Assembly: GCF_035510375.1 (NCBI RefSeq)
Contig: NZ_DATKHG010000030.1
From: Paenibacillus_I sp035510375
Lineage (GTDB): Bacteria > Bacillota > Bacilli > Paenibacillales > Paenibacillaceae
Direction: 5' to 3' (one strand)
Length of the DNA stretch: 64,000 nucleotides
Position 1 is the stretch's first letter. Each line of letters opens with the position of its first letter. Under the pieces are notes generated by a model. That model saw only the letters and a program-made list of their open reading frames with translations. It searched no databases and was not told where the DNA came from. The position numbers were made by a program, and so were the translations under genes. Shown here one piece after another: positions 15,940-24,428 of this stretch.

Positions 15940-16809
15940 CTAGTGAATATCCCTTTTCTTGAACCGTCCGCCCTTGACGTCGTGAATGTTGCCGACCGCG
16001 AGGAAAGCGGCAGGATCGATCTCCTGCACGATCGATTTCATCTTGGCTTCCTCCAGCCGCGTGATCACGCAGAAAATAACCCGTTTGCTGTCCCCGGTGA
16101 ACGCCCCTTCGCCGTTCAGGTACGTCACGCCCCGGCCGAGACGGTCCATAATCGCCGCGCCGACCTCCTGCCATTCGTCGCTGATGATCCACACCGACTT
16201 CGACTCGTCCAGGCCTTCGATCGTCACGTCGATCGCCTTGAAGGCGATGAAATAGGCGATGATCGAATACATCGCATTGTCCCACCCGAACACGAACCCC
16301 GCGGCAAGCAAAATAAAGAAGTTGAAAAACATCACGATCTCGCCGACCGAGAACGGCGTGTTCTTGTTGATCAGAATCGCCACGATTTCCGTACCGTCGA
16401 GCGATCCGCCGAACCGAATGACCATCCCCACGCCGACTCCGAGAACGCCGCCGCCGAAAACCGCCGCCAGTATCGGAGACACGGTCAGCGGGTCGACCGG
16501 ATGCAGCAGAAACGTGCCGACCGACATGACGGCAACGCCGTACAGCGTCGAGATCGCGAACGTTTTGCCGATTTGCTTGTAGCCGAGAATCAGAAACGGA
16601 AGATTCAGAATAAAGAGAAAGATACCGAGCCTTACCCCCGTCAGTTCGGACAGCATAATCGAAATGCCGGTAATGCCTCCGTCCACAATCCGGTTCGGAA
16701 CAAGGAAGATTTCAAGTCCCACGGCCATGAGCACCGCGCCGACCGTTAAGAACACGATCCTCCGCGCGATTTCAAACGCCGATATTTTCTGGTGATGCTG
16801 ACGCGCCAT
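15940..16809 (-). CDS. YitT family membrane protein (DUF2179)
   Basis: 289 aa. Five or six membrane helices in the first 200 residues (ARRIVFLTVGAVLMAVGLEI, then NRIVDGGITGISIML, the YitT signature), followed by a cytoplasmic DUF2179 domain (about residues 205-285: SVWIISDEWQEV, ending AVGNIHDVKGGRFKKRDIH). Bacillales carry several paralogues; their transport substrate is not firmly known. The ATG at 16809 follows GGGGGAG. Single gene with its own terminator. Confidence 0.9.
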   Translation of the reverse strand: MARQHHQKISAFEIARRIVFLTVGAVLMAVGLEIFLVPNRIVDGGITGISIMLSELTGVRLGIFLFILNLPFLILGYKQIGKTFAISTLYGVAVMSVGTFLLHPVDPLTVSPILAAVFGGGVLGVGVGMVIRFGGSLDGTEIVAILINKNTPFSVGEIVMFFNFFILLAAGFVFGWDNAMYSIIAYFIAFKAIDVTIEGLDESKSVWIISDEWQEVGAAIMDRLGRGVTYLNGEGAFTGDSKRVIFCVITRLEEAKMKSIVQEIDPAAFLAVGNIHDVKGGRFKKRDIH

Positions 16810-16945
16810 CGGCCTCTCCCCCCAGGCAAAGCATTTTCTTCTATACTGTAATTTTACCTTAAATTTAACGAAAAATAAATAAAACAGTCCGAATTTTGCC
16901 TAAAATCAAGCGCTATCATCGAATATCTCCCGATAGCTTTCCTAA

Positions 16946-16994
16946 ACAAAAAACCGCGGAGCCGCCCCCGGGCAATCCGGAAGCCTCCGCGGTT
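16946..16994 (-). terminator. Terminator of the small flavoprotein gene
   Basis: AACCGCGGAG (minus strand 16994-16985) pairs with CTCCGCGGTT and is followed by TTTTTTG. Confidence 0.8.
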
Positions 16995-17006
16995 CGTCAA
17001 CCGACA

Positions 17007-17573
17007 TTACGACTTCAGCACATCGTGGTCGACATACCGCTCGCCGTTCAGTTCGCTGATCACGTTAATCGCAACCTTCGCGCCGTCGCCGGCCGTCACG
17101 ATCGTGTGGACGCTTACGCCGGCCGCCGTCCCAGCCGCCCAAACGCGGTCAAGGCTCGTCCGTCCCTCGGCGTCGACATCGACGACCGTCTTGATTCTCG
17201 GCTCGGCGCCCGCCTTGACGTCGATTCCGCTTGCCTGGGCCAAGTCCGCGAACACACCGGTCGCCACGATGACATGCTGCGCTTCATAGCTGCCGCCGTC
17301 CTCCGTCTCGATCCGCACGCCGCCGCCCGTCGATTCCAGCTTCACGGCCTTGCCCTGCTTGAGCTCGGCGCCGAACTTGGCCGCCTGCTTCTTGCCGGTT
17401 TCGACCAGCTCGGGTCCGGCGATTTCCGCGACGCCGTAATGGTTCTCGATCCATGCCCGCTTCGTCATGCTCTGATCGCTGTCCAGCAGCAGCGTCTTTT
17501 TCCCCGCCTTCGCCGTGAACAGCGCCGCGCTCGCGCCCGCAGGGCCCGCTCCGATTATCGCCACCTCATACAT
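17007..17573 (-). CDS. Short FAD-dependent oxidoreductase (thioredoxin reductase-like)
   Basis: 188 aa. N-terminal Rossmann motif VAIIGAGPAGASAALFTAKAG binds FAD (residues 4-24); the C-terminal DRVWAAGTAAG and TAGDGAKVAINV segment is the second FAD-binding signature. The protein is about 120 residues shorter than thioredoxin reductase: the NADPH-binding domain and the CxxC redox pair are absent, with no Cys at all visible. It belongs to the compact flavoprotein relatives common in Paenibacillaceae, whose reaction is unknown. A sigma-A-like promoter lies 50-80 bases upstream. Confidence 0.85.
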   Translation of the reverse strand: MYEVAIIGAGPAGASAALFTAKAGKKTLLLDSDQSMTKRAWIENHYGVAEIAGPELVETGKKQAAKFGAELKQGKAVKLESTGGGVRIETEDGGSYEAQHVIVATGVFADLAQASGIDVKAGAEPRIKTVVDVDAEGRTSLDRVWAAGTAAGVSVHTIVTAGDGAKVAINVISELNGERYVDHDVLKS

Positions 17574-17620
17574 CGTCCGTCACTCCTCGTTCTGGGATGG
17601 GATCGTTGCCGATCCTCCCC

Positions 17621-17650
17621 ATTTTAACACGAAAACATAGCGGCTTTCAA
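17621..17650 (-). promoter_or_regulatory. Promoter of the small flavoprotein gene
   Basis: Minus strand: TTGAAA at 17650-17645, 18 bases, TAAAAT at 17626-17621 (or TTAAAA with 17). It reads toward the gene starting at 17573. Confidence 0.6.
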
Positions 17651-17734
17651 AAAGTAAGAATAAAGTCCCGCCGGGAGGCACCCGCCTGAACGAGGCAACC
17701 CTACACAAACCCATTGCGCGTGCGGCGCCTCCCG
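17648..17734 (-). other. Structured region downstream of sspH, probably a terminator
   Basis: CGGGAGGC at 17734-17727 pairs with GCCTCCCG at 17679-17672 on the minus strand, with an inner GCCT/AGGC hairpin and a T-rich tail (TTTATTCTTACTTTTTG). The 47-base loop is large for a simple terminator, so a small structured RNA is possible. Confidence 0.45.
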
Positions 17735-17761
17735 CTGTCCCCTGTAGTCCTTTCAACCCGT

Positions 17762-17962
17762 TTATCTCCGACGCTCCCGGTGTTCCGGCTCGCTGAGCCG
17801 CTCCACCGACACCGTGTGCGTGTTCAGCGGGTCCGATCCGATTTGCACCGTCGCCATTCCGTTGTCCTCGTCGACATTCTCGATCCATACCGACCGTCCC
17901 TCCAGATGAACCGGATAGGTGTCTTTCGAGCTGTAAATTTGCATGGCGCGTTCCACGTTCAT
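17762..17962 (-). CDS. sspH: Small acid-soluble spore protein, H-type
   Basis: 66 aa. The sequence MNVERAMQIYSSKDTYPVHL, then VWIENVDEDNGMATVQIG and TVSVERL, is the SspH family pattern. These proteins are made in the forespore and bind or protect spore components. It has an AAAGGAG ribosome binding site and lies 41 bases after the 62-aa gene, with which it probably shares a sigma-G-like promoter. Confidence 0.92.
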   Translation of the reverse strand: MNVERAMQIYSSKDTYPVHLEGRSVWIENVDEDNGMATVQIGSDPLNTHTVSVERLSEPEHRERRR

Positions 17963-18003
17963 TTATGTGCGCTCCTTTCTTTTTCCGGCTGACCGGGCGT
18001 CCT

Positions 18004-18192
18004 CTACTGCCGTTCCTTCCGCATCGTTTCCGTCGTCGTATCGTCGATCAATCCGTTCTGCAGCATGACCTGCCCGCCGCCAAGCCCTTCGTTGACCATC
18101 CGGTCGATATCCATGTCGAAATCGTCGCGTCCCTCGTGCCGCGCATCCTGCGCCGACGCGCCGGACGACGGGGAATTGCTCGCTTCCGCCAT
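18004..18192 (-). CDS. Small acidic protein, probably sporulation-associated
   Basis: 62 aa, hydrophilic, with a conserved-looking core MVNEGLGGGQVMLQNGLID in the second half and a low-complexity start. I do not recognise a named family with certainty, though short proteins with an NEGLGGG core are widespread in spore formers. A GGGGGCG ribosome binding site precedes the ATG. The upstream sigma-G-type promoter and the sspH gene that follows suggest forespore expression. Confidence 0.65.
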   Translation of the reverse strand: MAEASNSPSSGASAQDARHEGRDDFDMDIDRMVNEGLGGGQVMLQNGLIDDTTTETMRKERQ

Positions 18193-18227
18193 TGCCTAAC
18201 GCCCCCTTTCATTGTCCGCTCGCTGAA

Positions 18228-18257
18228 AAATATGCCCTGCCCGGTTGGATTTCATGC
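18228..18257 (-). promoter_or_regulatory. Sigma-G-like forespore promoter
   Basis: Minus strand: GCATG at 18257-18253 and CATATTT at 18234-18228 with exactly 18 bases between them, fitting the sigma-G pattern GHATR-N18-CATNNTA/T. It reads into the 62-aa gene and sspH. Confidence 0.6.
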
Positions 18258-18323
18258 ATTCGGGGAACGCTGGAGAACAGCACGCATTTATCCGTTAACC
18301 CGATCAAAGGAGGCTTCATTCGC

Positions 18324-19196
18324 ATGCATACGGTATGGAAAGGCGCGATCAGCTTCGGCCTCGTCCACGTGCCCGTGAAAATGTTCACCGCCACGGAGGA
18401 CAAGGACATTTCGATGCGGCTTATCCACAAAACGTGCGGCGGTCCGATCTCGTATGTCCGTCGATGCGCGAACTGCGCGGTCGACGTCTCGTCGGAGGAG
18501 ATCGCCAAAGGCTACGAATACGACAAAGGCCGGTTCGTGCTGTTTGAGAAAGACGAACTCGAGGCGCTCTCCACCGACGCCACGAAAACGATCTCGATCC
18601 TCGATTTCGTGGACCTGCATGAAATCGACCCGATCTACTTCCAGAAAACGTATTATCTGTCTCCGGACCAGGCCGGCGGCAACGCCTACAGCCTGCTGCT
18701 GGAAGCGATGCGTCAATCCGGCAGGATCGGCATCGCGAAGATTTCCATACGGTCGAAAAGCAGCCTTGCCGCCATCCGCGTCATCGACAACTGCCTGGCG
18801 ATGGAAACGATTTTCTATCCCGACGAGGTGCGGCCGATCTCGAAAGTGCCGGGGCTGCCCGAGGCCGTCGAGGTCAACGAGCGGGAGCTGGCCATGGCCA
18901 CGATGCTGATCCGGCAGCTGTCGGCGCCGTTCGATCCTGCCAAATACGAGGACGATTACCGCAAGTGGCTGATGGAGCTGATCCAGGCGAAAATCGCGGG
19001 CGAGGACGTGCGGATCGCGCCGGAGCAGCCGCGCACGAACGTCGTCGACCTGATGGCCGCGCTGCAAGCCAGCCTGGAAGCCGTCGGAACGCCGGCCGCG
19101 GCCCCGGCGGCGATGACCGAAGGCGACAAGCCGGCCGCGGCGGCCAAGCCGCGCAAAACCGGCGGCAAAAAGAAGGCAAAGGAAACCGTTTCCTGA
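18324..19196 (+). CDS. ku: Non-homologous end-joining protein Ku
   Basis: 290 aa. Bacterial Ku homodimer that binds broken DNA ends. N-terminal MHTVWKGAISFGLVHVPVKM is the hallmark, then RCANCAV, and the beta-barrel core continues to about residue 255; the C-terminus is a Lys/Ala-rich tail (GGKKKAKE) that binds DNA and recruits LigD. ATG at 18324 has GGAGG ten bases upstream; the frame further upstream is not protein-like. Followed by ligase and polymerase genes on the same strand. Confidence 0.95.
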   Translation: MHTVWKGAISFGLVHVPVKMFTATEDKDISMRLIHKTCGGPISYVRRCANCAVDVSSEEIAKGYEYDKGRFVLFEKDELEALSTDATKTISILDFVDLHEIDPIYFQKTYYLSPDQAGGNAYSLLLEAMRQSGRIGIAKISIRSKSSLAAIRVIDNCLAMETIFYPDEVRPISKVPGLPEAVEVNERELAMATMLIRQLSAPFDPAKYEDDYRKWLMELIQAKIAGEDVRIAPEQPRTNVVDLMAALQASLEAVGTPAAAPAAMTEGDKPAAAAKPRKTGGKKKAKETVS

Positions 19197-19226
19197 TGCG
19201 AATGCTGCGTTTAGGAGGCCGGCACA

Positions 19227-20330
19227 GTGGCAGGGCTTAAGCGTACGGATGAGGACGGCACAGCGTCGCAGGCATTCCGGACAAACGCGAATGCCGGGTT
19301 CGGCAACGAATTGCCCGCCGCCGGCGGCAGCCTTCCAGGGCGGCTCCCGCTGCCTGCCGAGCCGATGTCCCCGGTGTTCGACGAACGGCTGCCGGAGGGC
19401 GAGGATTGGGTGTACCAGCTGAAATGGGACGGCATCCGGATGCTCGCAAGGCTGGACGGTGCCGGCCGTGCCGAGCTTTATTCCAGACGTATGCTTGACA
19501 AGAACGGCACTTACCCCGAGCTTGCCGCCGTGCTGGCGGCGCGATCGGCCGAGCTGGGGCCGTGCGTGCTGGACGGCGAGCTTGTGTACTGGGACGGGGT
19601 TCGTCCGAGCTTTCATAAGGTGCTGCGGCGGGAGCGGATGCGCGGTTCCGGAAGGAGCGGCGGGAGCGGTGGGGACGGTACGGGCGGCGAGGGCTTGTTG
19701 TACGTGCTTTTCGATCTGCTCCATGACGAGGGCGAGGACCTTCGCGCGATGCCCTACAGCGAGCGGTATGCCCGGCTGCGGTGCAAACTGCCGGAGCCCG
19801 GTTCCATGCTGCTCGTGACCGACACGTTCGGAGACGGCGCCGCATTATGGACCTGGGTGAAGGCGAACGGATGGGAAGGCATCGTCAGCAAGCGCAGCGG
19901 CTCGCCCTACCGTGAGGGCAAGAAGCACCGGGATTGGCTGAAAAAGAAAACGAAGCTGCTGCTCGATGTGGACATCGTCGGCATCAAGCTGAGGGAAGGC
20001 CGGGTGGCAAGCCTTGTGATGGCGATCGAAGGCGAGTACGCCGGAAGCGTCTCGCTCGGCCTGGACGAAGCGATGAGAGAGCTTCTGATGGAGCGGATCG
20101 TATCCGAGCGGAGCGATGCCGCCGCGGAGGGAGAAGACGATGCGCCGGGCGGCACGCGAGCCGGCATGCCGTTCCGCTCTCTTCCCGCCGAGCTGAAGAG
20201 CGAGAACGTGTATTGGCTCGAGAAACCGTTCGATTGCCGCGTAACCGGCCTCGAAATGACGCCGGCCGGCTTGCTGCGGCATCCGAAGCTGGTCGGATTC
20301 GGAAAGGAGTCGGAGACGAATGGCGGTTAA
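19227..20330 (+). CDS. ligD: ATP-dependent DNA ligase (NHEJ LigD ligase domain)
   Basis: 367 aa. Ligase motif I is KWDGIR (lysine adenylated, about residue 68), with VLDGELVYW (motif III), GWEGIVSKR (motif IV) and WLKKK (motif V). The protein carries only the ligase and OB-fold parts; the polymerase is a separate gene and no phosphoesterase domain is present. Starts at GTG (19227) with GGAGG eight bases upstream, and its end overlaps the polymerase start by 11 bp. Confidence 0.92.
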   Translation: MAGLKRTDEDGTASQAFRTNANAGFGNELPAAGGSLPGRLPLPAEPMSPVFDERLPEGEDWVYQLKWDGIRMLARLDGAGRAELYSRRMLDKNGTYPELAAVLAARSAELGPCVLDGELVYWDGVRPSFHKVLRRERMRGSGRSGGSGGDGTGGEGLLYVLFDLLHDEGEDLRAMPYSERYARLRCKLPEPGSMLLVTDTFGDGAALWTWVKANGWEGIVSKRSGSPYREGKKHRDWLKKKTKLLLDVDIVGIKLREGRVASLVMAIEGEYAGSVSLGLDEAMRELLMERIVSERSDAAAEGEDDAPGGTRAGMPFRSLPAELKSENVYWLEKPFDCRVTGLEMTPAGLLRHPKLVGFGKESETNGG

Positions 20331-21213
20331 AACGCAAGGTGCGATCACGGTCGCCGGTTCGGAGGTGACGATCAGCAATCCCGACAAGCTGCTGTGGCCG
20401 GAAATGGGCATTACCAAGCTGATGTTTCTCGAGCGGTTGATCGAGCTGTCGCCCTATCTGATCAAATATTGCGACGGCCGCTACCTGACGGTCATCCGTT
20501 ATCCGAACGGCATCCACGGCAAGTCGTTTTACCAGAAAAATTGTCCGGAGCCGATCCCCGAATTCGTCCGTACCGCCGAGCAGAACGGCATCCGTTATGT
20601 CGTGCTCGACTCGCTGCCGACCCTGCTGTGGCTCGGCAATTTGGCGTGCCTGGAATACCACGCCTCCTTCGACCGGATCGGCGAACCGGACAAGCCGACG
20701 GAATGGGTGATCGACATCGACCCGTCGCTCGAGGAAGAGCCGCGCATTATGGAAGCCGCCTGGCTTGCCGGCGAGCTGCTCCGCTCGCTCGGCATCCTGT
20801 CCGTGCCGAAGACGTCCGGCGCGACGGGCGTGCAGATCATCGTGCCGGTACGGCCCGACCTGACGTTCGACGAGCTGCGCGCGATCGGCCGGTTCGTCGG
20901 CGAATACCTGTCACGCACCCATCCGAAGCTGTTCACCGTCGAACGGATGAAGAGGAACCGCGGCGACCTTATCTATTTCGATTACCTGCAGCACTATCAG
21001 GGCAAAACGCTGTCCGCGCCCTACACGCCCCGCGCCCGCGCCGCCGCGTCCGTATCGGCGCCGCTCACGTGGGACGAGGTTCGCGCCGACGTCCGCGCGG
21101 CCGATTACCACCTGCTCAACATCGGCGAACGGCTGCTGCGTCGCGGCGACCTGCTCGAGCGGGCGCCGGTGCAGAACCTGCGCCCGATCCTGGAGTTTAT
21201 CCGGAAGAAATAG
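20320..21213 (+). CDS. NHEJ polymerase (LigD polymerase domain, primase-like)
   Basis: 297 aa. Archaeo-eukaryotic primase fold that fills gaps and adds ribonucleotides at breaks. ISNPDKLLWPEMGITK, RYPNGIHGKSFYQKN, EYHASFDR, and the metal-binding IDIDPS (DxD) are conserved; MKRNRGDLIYFDYLQ is the family motif near the end. ATG at 20320 lies inside the ligase gene end, so translation is coupled. With Ku and the ligase it forms a complete split NHEJ system. Confidence 0.93.
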   Translation: MAVKTQGAITVAGSEVTISNPDKLLWPEMGITKLMFLERLIELSPYLIKYCDGRYLTVIRYPNGIHGKSFYQKNCPEPIPEFVRTAEQNGIRYVVLDSLPTLLWLGNLACLEYHASFDRIGEPDKPTEWVIDIDPSLEEEPRIMEAAWLAGELLRSLGILSVPKTSGATGVQIIVPVRPDLTFDELRAIGRFVGEYLSRTHPKLFTVERMKRNRGDLIYFDYLQHYQGKTLSAPYTPRARAAASVSAPLTWDEVRADVRAADYHLLNIGERLLRRGDLLERAPVQNLRPILEFIRKK

Positions 21214-21299
21214 GTTGCCCCACCGTTCGTTCGACTCGCCGCCGACGCCGACAGCCCCTCAATGATCCGGGCACCGCTGTCTTTCGTGCGGCTTCCATC

Positions 21300-21522
21300 C
21301 TACCTGCCTTCCGTCACCTATCCACCCTCCGCCCGCCGTCCCCCTGCCTGCATGCCGTCGCTTATTCCCCCGCCATCCTCCGGTCGTCGTCCCCCAGCCT
21401 GCATGCCGTCGCTTATTCACCGTCACCCTCCGCCCGCCGTCTCCCTGCCTGCATGCGTCGCTTATTCACCGTCACCCTCCGCCCGCCGTCCCCCAGCCTG
21501 CGTTCTGCCACTTATCCTCCGG
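21300..21522. repeat. Tandem repeat, unit about 50 bp, three full copies plus partial ends
   Basis: Units begin with CCTGCATG at 21347, 21398 and 21448 and a degenerate unit at 21497 (spacings 51, 50, 49). Each carries CGTCGCTTATTC, then a CCCTCCGCCCGCCGTC segment, except the first, which is divergent. A partial copy precedes 21347. The spacing is not a multiple of three and no conserved frame crosses it, so it is non-coding. Confidence 0.75.
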
Positions 21523-21535
21523 CAACCCGGCGATG

Positions 21536-21717
21536 AGGTGCATTTTATACACCTTGTTGCTTCGATATCGTGTTATCGCCAACCACGACGTGCAAAATGT
21601 GCACCTTAAATCGGCATCTTCAACCGAAAACGCCCGTTTCGTTGAAACGAAGTGCAGGTTTTGCACCTCATATCACGGAAACGGGCTTTTTACACGATCA
21701 AGGTGCAGGTTTTGCAC
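21536..21717. repeat. Four copies of a GTGCA...TGCAC palindrome
   Basis: Palindromic elements at 21536-21554, 21590-21604, 21652-21666 and 21703-21717; the last two are identical (GTGCAGGTTTTGCAC). A longer inverted repeat GCCCGTTTC (21632-21640)/GAAACGGGC (21678-21686) encloses the third, followed by TTTTT. The 570-bp gap between the NHEJ polymerase and the cardiolipin synthase gene holds only these and the preceding tandem repeat. Confidence 0.65.
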
Positions 21718-21783
21718 TTCGCGGCCAAAGATAGCCTCGCAATAGCATCGCGGCGGCGGCAGCCGCGCACTACAGAGCGGGTA

Positions 21784-23211
21784 CTACAGCAACGGCGCCA
21801 GCATCCTCGCCAGCACCTGCCCCGCTTTGCGCCGGAACGGCCGCTTCCGGAACTCCGACAGCGTGATCTCGCGGGAGTTGTCCAGATCGCACATGAAATC
21901 GGCCTCCAGCCGCTCCATCGGCTTCCTGTCGAACAGCAGCGCGTTGAGCTCGAAGTTGCTGTAGAAGCTGCGCAGATCCATGTTCGCCGTGCCGACGGAA
22001 GCAAGCAGATGGTCGACGAGCACGACTTTCGAGTGAATGAACCCTTTTTGATACCGGAAAATGCGGACCCCCGCCGTCAGCAGCTCCTCCACGAAGGACA
22101 GCGACGCGGCCAGCACCACATTCGTATCCGCCACCTGGGGGATGATGATGCGCACATCCACCCCCGACAGCGCGGCGATCCGGAGCGCCATCAGCAGGCT
22201 GTCGTCCGGGATGAAATACGGCGTGGCGATGTAAATCCTCGTCTTCGCGACGGACAGCGCGGCAAAAATGCACTCCAGTATTTCCTCCGCCGCGCTGTTC
22301 GGTCCGCTGGACACAATCTGCACCTGCTCGTCGCTCCGGCAGTTGTGCTCGGGCAAATAAGCCGGGTCCGACAGCTTTTCCTTCGCCGTAAACCACCAAT
22401 CCTTCATGAACACCTCCTGCAGAAAATAAACCGCGTCCCCCTCCACCTTCAGATGCGTATCCCTCCAAAAGCCGAGCTTTTTGTGCCTGCCCAAATACTC
22501 GTCGCCGATGTTGATGCCGCCCACGAAGCCGACGGTGCCGTCGACGACGACGATTTTCCGGTGATTCCGGTAATTCATCCGCTTCTCGAAAAAGGCAAGA
22601 CGCGGCGTAAGGAAGCATTCCGTCCGGATTCCCGCCCGTTGAAGCTCTTTTATGTATTGCGAGCTAAGCTCATAGCTGCCCAACCCGTCGTAGATGAGCC
22701 GGACCTCGACGCCCTCCTTGGCCTTGCGGATCATCAGTTCCTTGAATTTCTGTCCGATTTCGTCATGACGGATCGTGTAATACTCCAGATGGATATGGTG
22801 CTTGGCCCCCTCCATCGCTTCGAGGATGGCGTCGAACGTCGCCTTGCCGTCGGTGAGAATTTCCGTTTTGTTGCAGCCGGTAATCGGGGAGAACGTAAAA
22901 TTTTGCAGCAGCCGGAACAGCCGCTCCTGATGGGCGAATTCGCCGTTGTGCATGTCCGAAGGCCGGTGGACGAGCTTGCAGCGGCGGAGCGCCGTGAGGC
23001 GCATCTCCTCCGGAACGATGCCGCGTTTGCGGATTTTCCGGCGGGTGCTGTATTCCTTCGCGAGGAAATAGTACATCACAAAGCCGATGACCGGAAGCAC
23101 GAACAAAATGAATAACCATGCGACCGCCTTCGACGGCTGGCGGAATTCCAGCAACAGAATGGTGGCGATTTGAAAAATGAATATGAGCAGTGCGATCGTG
23201 GCCCAGATCAT
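21784..23211 (-). CDS. cls: Cardiolipin synthase
   Basis: 475 aa. Joins two phosphatidylglycerols into cardiolipin at the membrane. Two N-terminal membrane helices (about residues 2-20 and 29-50) precede two phospholipase D-like domains. The active HKD motifs are NHRKIVVVDG (near residue 218) and HSKVVLVDHLLASVGTAN (near residue 396). Length matches Bacillus cardiolipin synthases. GGGGGAG lies just before the ATG. Single gene. Confidence 0.93.
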   Translation of the reverse strand: MIWATIALLIFIFQIATILLLEFRQPSKAVAWLFILFVLPVIGFVMYYFLAKEYSTRRKIRKRGIVPEEMRLTALRRCKLVHRPSDMHNGEFAHQERLFRLLQNFTFSPITGCNKTEILTDGKATFDAILEAMEGAKHHIHLEYYTIRHDEIGQKFKELMIRKAKEGVEVRLIYDGLGSYELSSQYIKELQRAGIRTECFLTPRLAFFEKRMNYRNHRKIVVVDGTVGFVGGINIGDEYLGRHKKLGFWRDTHLKVEGDAVYFLQEVFMKDWWFTAKEKLSDPAYLPEHNCRSDEQVQIVSSGPNSAAEEILECIFAALSVAKTRIYIATPYFIPDDSLLMALRIAALSGVDVRIIIPQVADTNVVLAASLSFVEELLTAGVRIFRYQKGFIHSKVVLVDHLLASVGTANMDLRSFYSNFELNALLFDRKPMERLEADFMCDLDNSREITLSEFRKRPFRRKAGQVLARMLAPLL

Positions 23212-23409
23212 CCGGCTCCCCCTCTCCGCTCCCTTTCTATATTAGTTTTACCCAAAAATACTAACCGCATAGGCCTGTCGATTCGTTTTGCTTCATAATG
23301 CCCGCGGACGGACTGCCGCAGACGATTCGGCTTTTGTTGTCATCTTTTTCGCGGGACGAGAATAAATAGCTATAGAACGCGTTCAATAAACCCGGCCGGA
23401 AGGAGAAGC

Positions 23410-24423
23410 ATGTTGAGCAGAAAGCGAAGTAACCGGTGGTCGCTTATGGTCATCCGCGGCGCCGACAAGCACGTCAAGCAATTCCAGGTGTCGAAGCGCT
23501 CCCTTGTGGCCGCTCCGGCCGCGGCCCTGCTTGCCGTATCCGGTTGTTTTGCCGGGCTGCAGCTGCGCTCCGCCTATCGGATCGCCGCGCTCGAGCAGCG
23601 GTTGGCCGAGCAGTCGGCCGTCCTCCATTCGACGGTGCAAAGCAAGGACGGCGAGATTCAATCGCTTGAAGAGGAAGTGGCCCGGTTATCCGGCCAATCC
23701 GAGGCGATGAAGGCCAAGCTGCGGGACTTAAACGCGCTGGAGGCGAAGCTGAAACGGTTTATCGACACGTACGGCGGGCCGGAAGGGGAAGGATCGGCGG
23801 AACCGACGCAACGGGCGGAACCGGAGAATGTCTCCTTGCGCCGCTCGTCCGGACCGGATATGCCTCCTCCGCCTGCATCGGCGACGGCCGGCGCCATGCT
23901 CCGCCTGATCGACCGCGGCCAGCCCGATTTCCGCGAGCTGTCCGCCATGCTCGATGCCATGGAGCAGTCCATGGCCTATTCCCTCCGGCAGGCGCGGCTG
24001 CGGAAAGCGGAGGCGGACGCCGTGCCGTCCCGCTGGCCGACGAAGTCCCGCAAGCTCACGTCCGGCTTCGGCTATCGCACAGACCCGTTCACCGGACGCT
24101 CGGCGTTCCATGCCGGCATCGACATTGCCGGACTCAGCGGCGATCCGGTTTTCGCCGCGGCGGACGGGTTCGTCGAGGAAGCCGGCTATGCGAGAGACAA
24201 AGGGAACTATGTCGTGCTGTCCCACCGGAACGGCCTCAAGACGATGTACATGCACCTGAAGCAGGCGGAGGCTGTGAAGGGCGACCGGGTTGTGCGGGGC
24301 GAGAAAATCGGCCTGGTCGGCTCAACCGGCCGGAGCACCGGTCCCCATCTGCATTTCGAGATCCTTCAGCAGGATGAGCCGGTCAATCCTTATCGATATT
24401 TGCGTTTGGTGAAGGAGGACTAA
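23410..24423 (+). CDS. M23 family metallopeptidase with coiled coil
   Basis: 337 aa. One N-terminal membrane anchor (about residues 30-52), a coiled coil (57-115), a Pro-rich linker, then a LytM-type M23 peptidase domain (about 210-330). Zinc ligands are visible in FHAGIDIAG (HxxxD) and in GPHLHFE (HxH). It would cut peptidoglycan cross-bridges or stems at the cell surface. Five bases separate it from the bactofilin gene, a recurrent pairing in bacteria where the bactofilin positions the peptidase. Confidence 0.92.
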   Translation: MLSRKRSNRWSLMVIRGADKHVKQFQVSKRSLVAAPAAALLAVSGCFAGLQLRSAYRIAALEQRLAEQSAVLHSTVQSKDGEIQSLEEEVARLSGQSEAMKAKLRDLNALEAKLKRFIDTYGGPEGEGSAEPTQRAEPENVSLRRSSGPDMPPPPASATAGAMLRLIDRGQPDFRELSAMLDAMEQSMAYSLRQARLRKAEADAVPSRWPTKSRKLTSGFGYRTDPFTGRSAFHAGIDIAGLSGDPVFAAADGFVEEAGYARDKGNYVVLSHRNGLKTMYMHLKQAEAVKGDRVVRGEKIGLVGSTGRSTGPHLHFEILQQDEPVNPYRYLRLVKED

Positions 24424-24428
24424 TCACA

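Noticed and set aside
21347..21522. Tandem repeats as a CRISPR array
   Set aside because: The units are directly adjacent with no unique spacers, and no cas genes are present.
21472..21666. 64-aa frame through the palindrome array
   Set aside because: Begins and ends inside repeats, no ribosome binding site; treated as repeat sequence.
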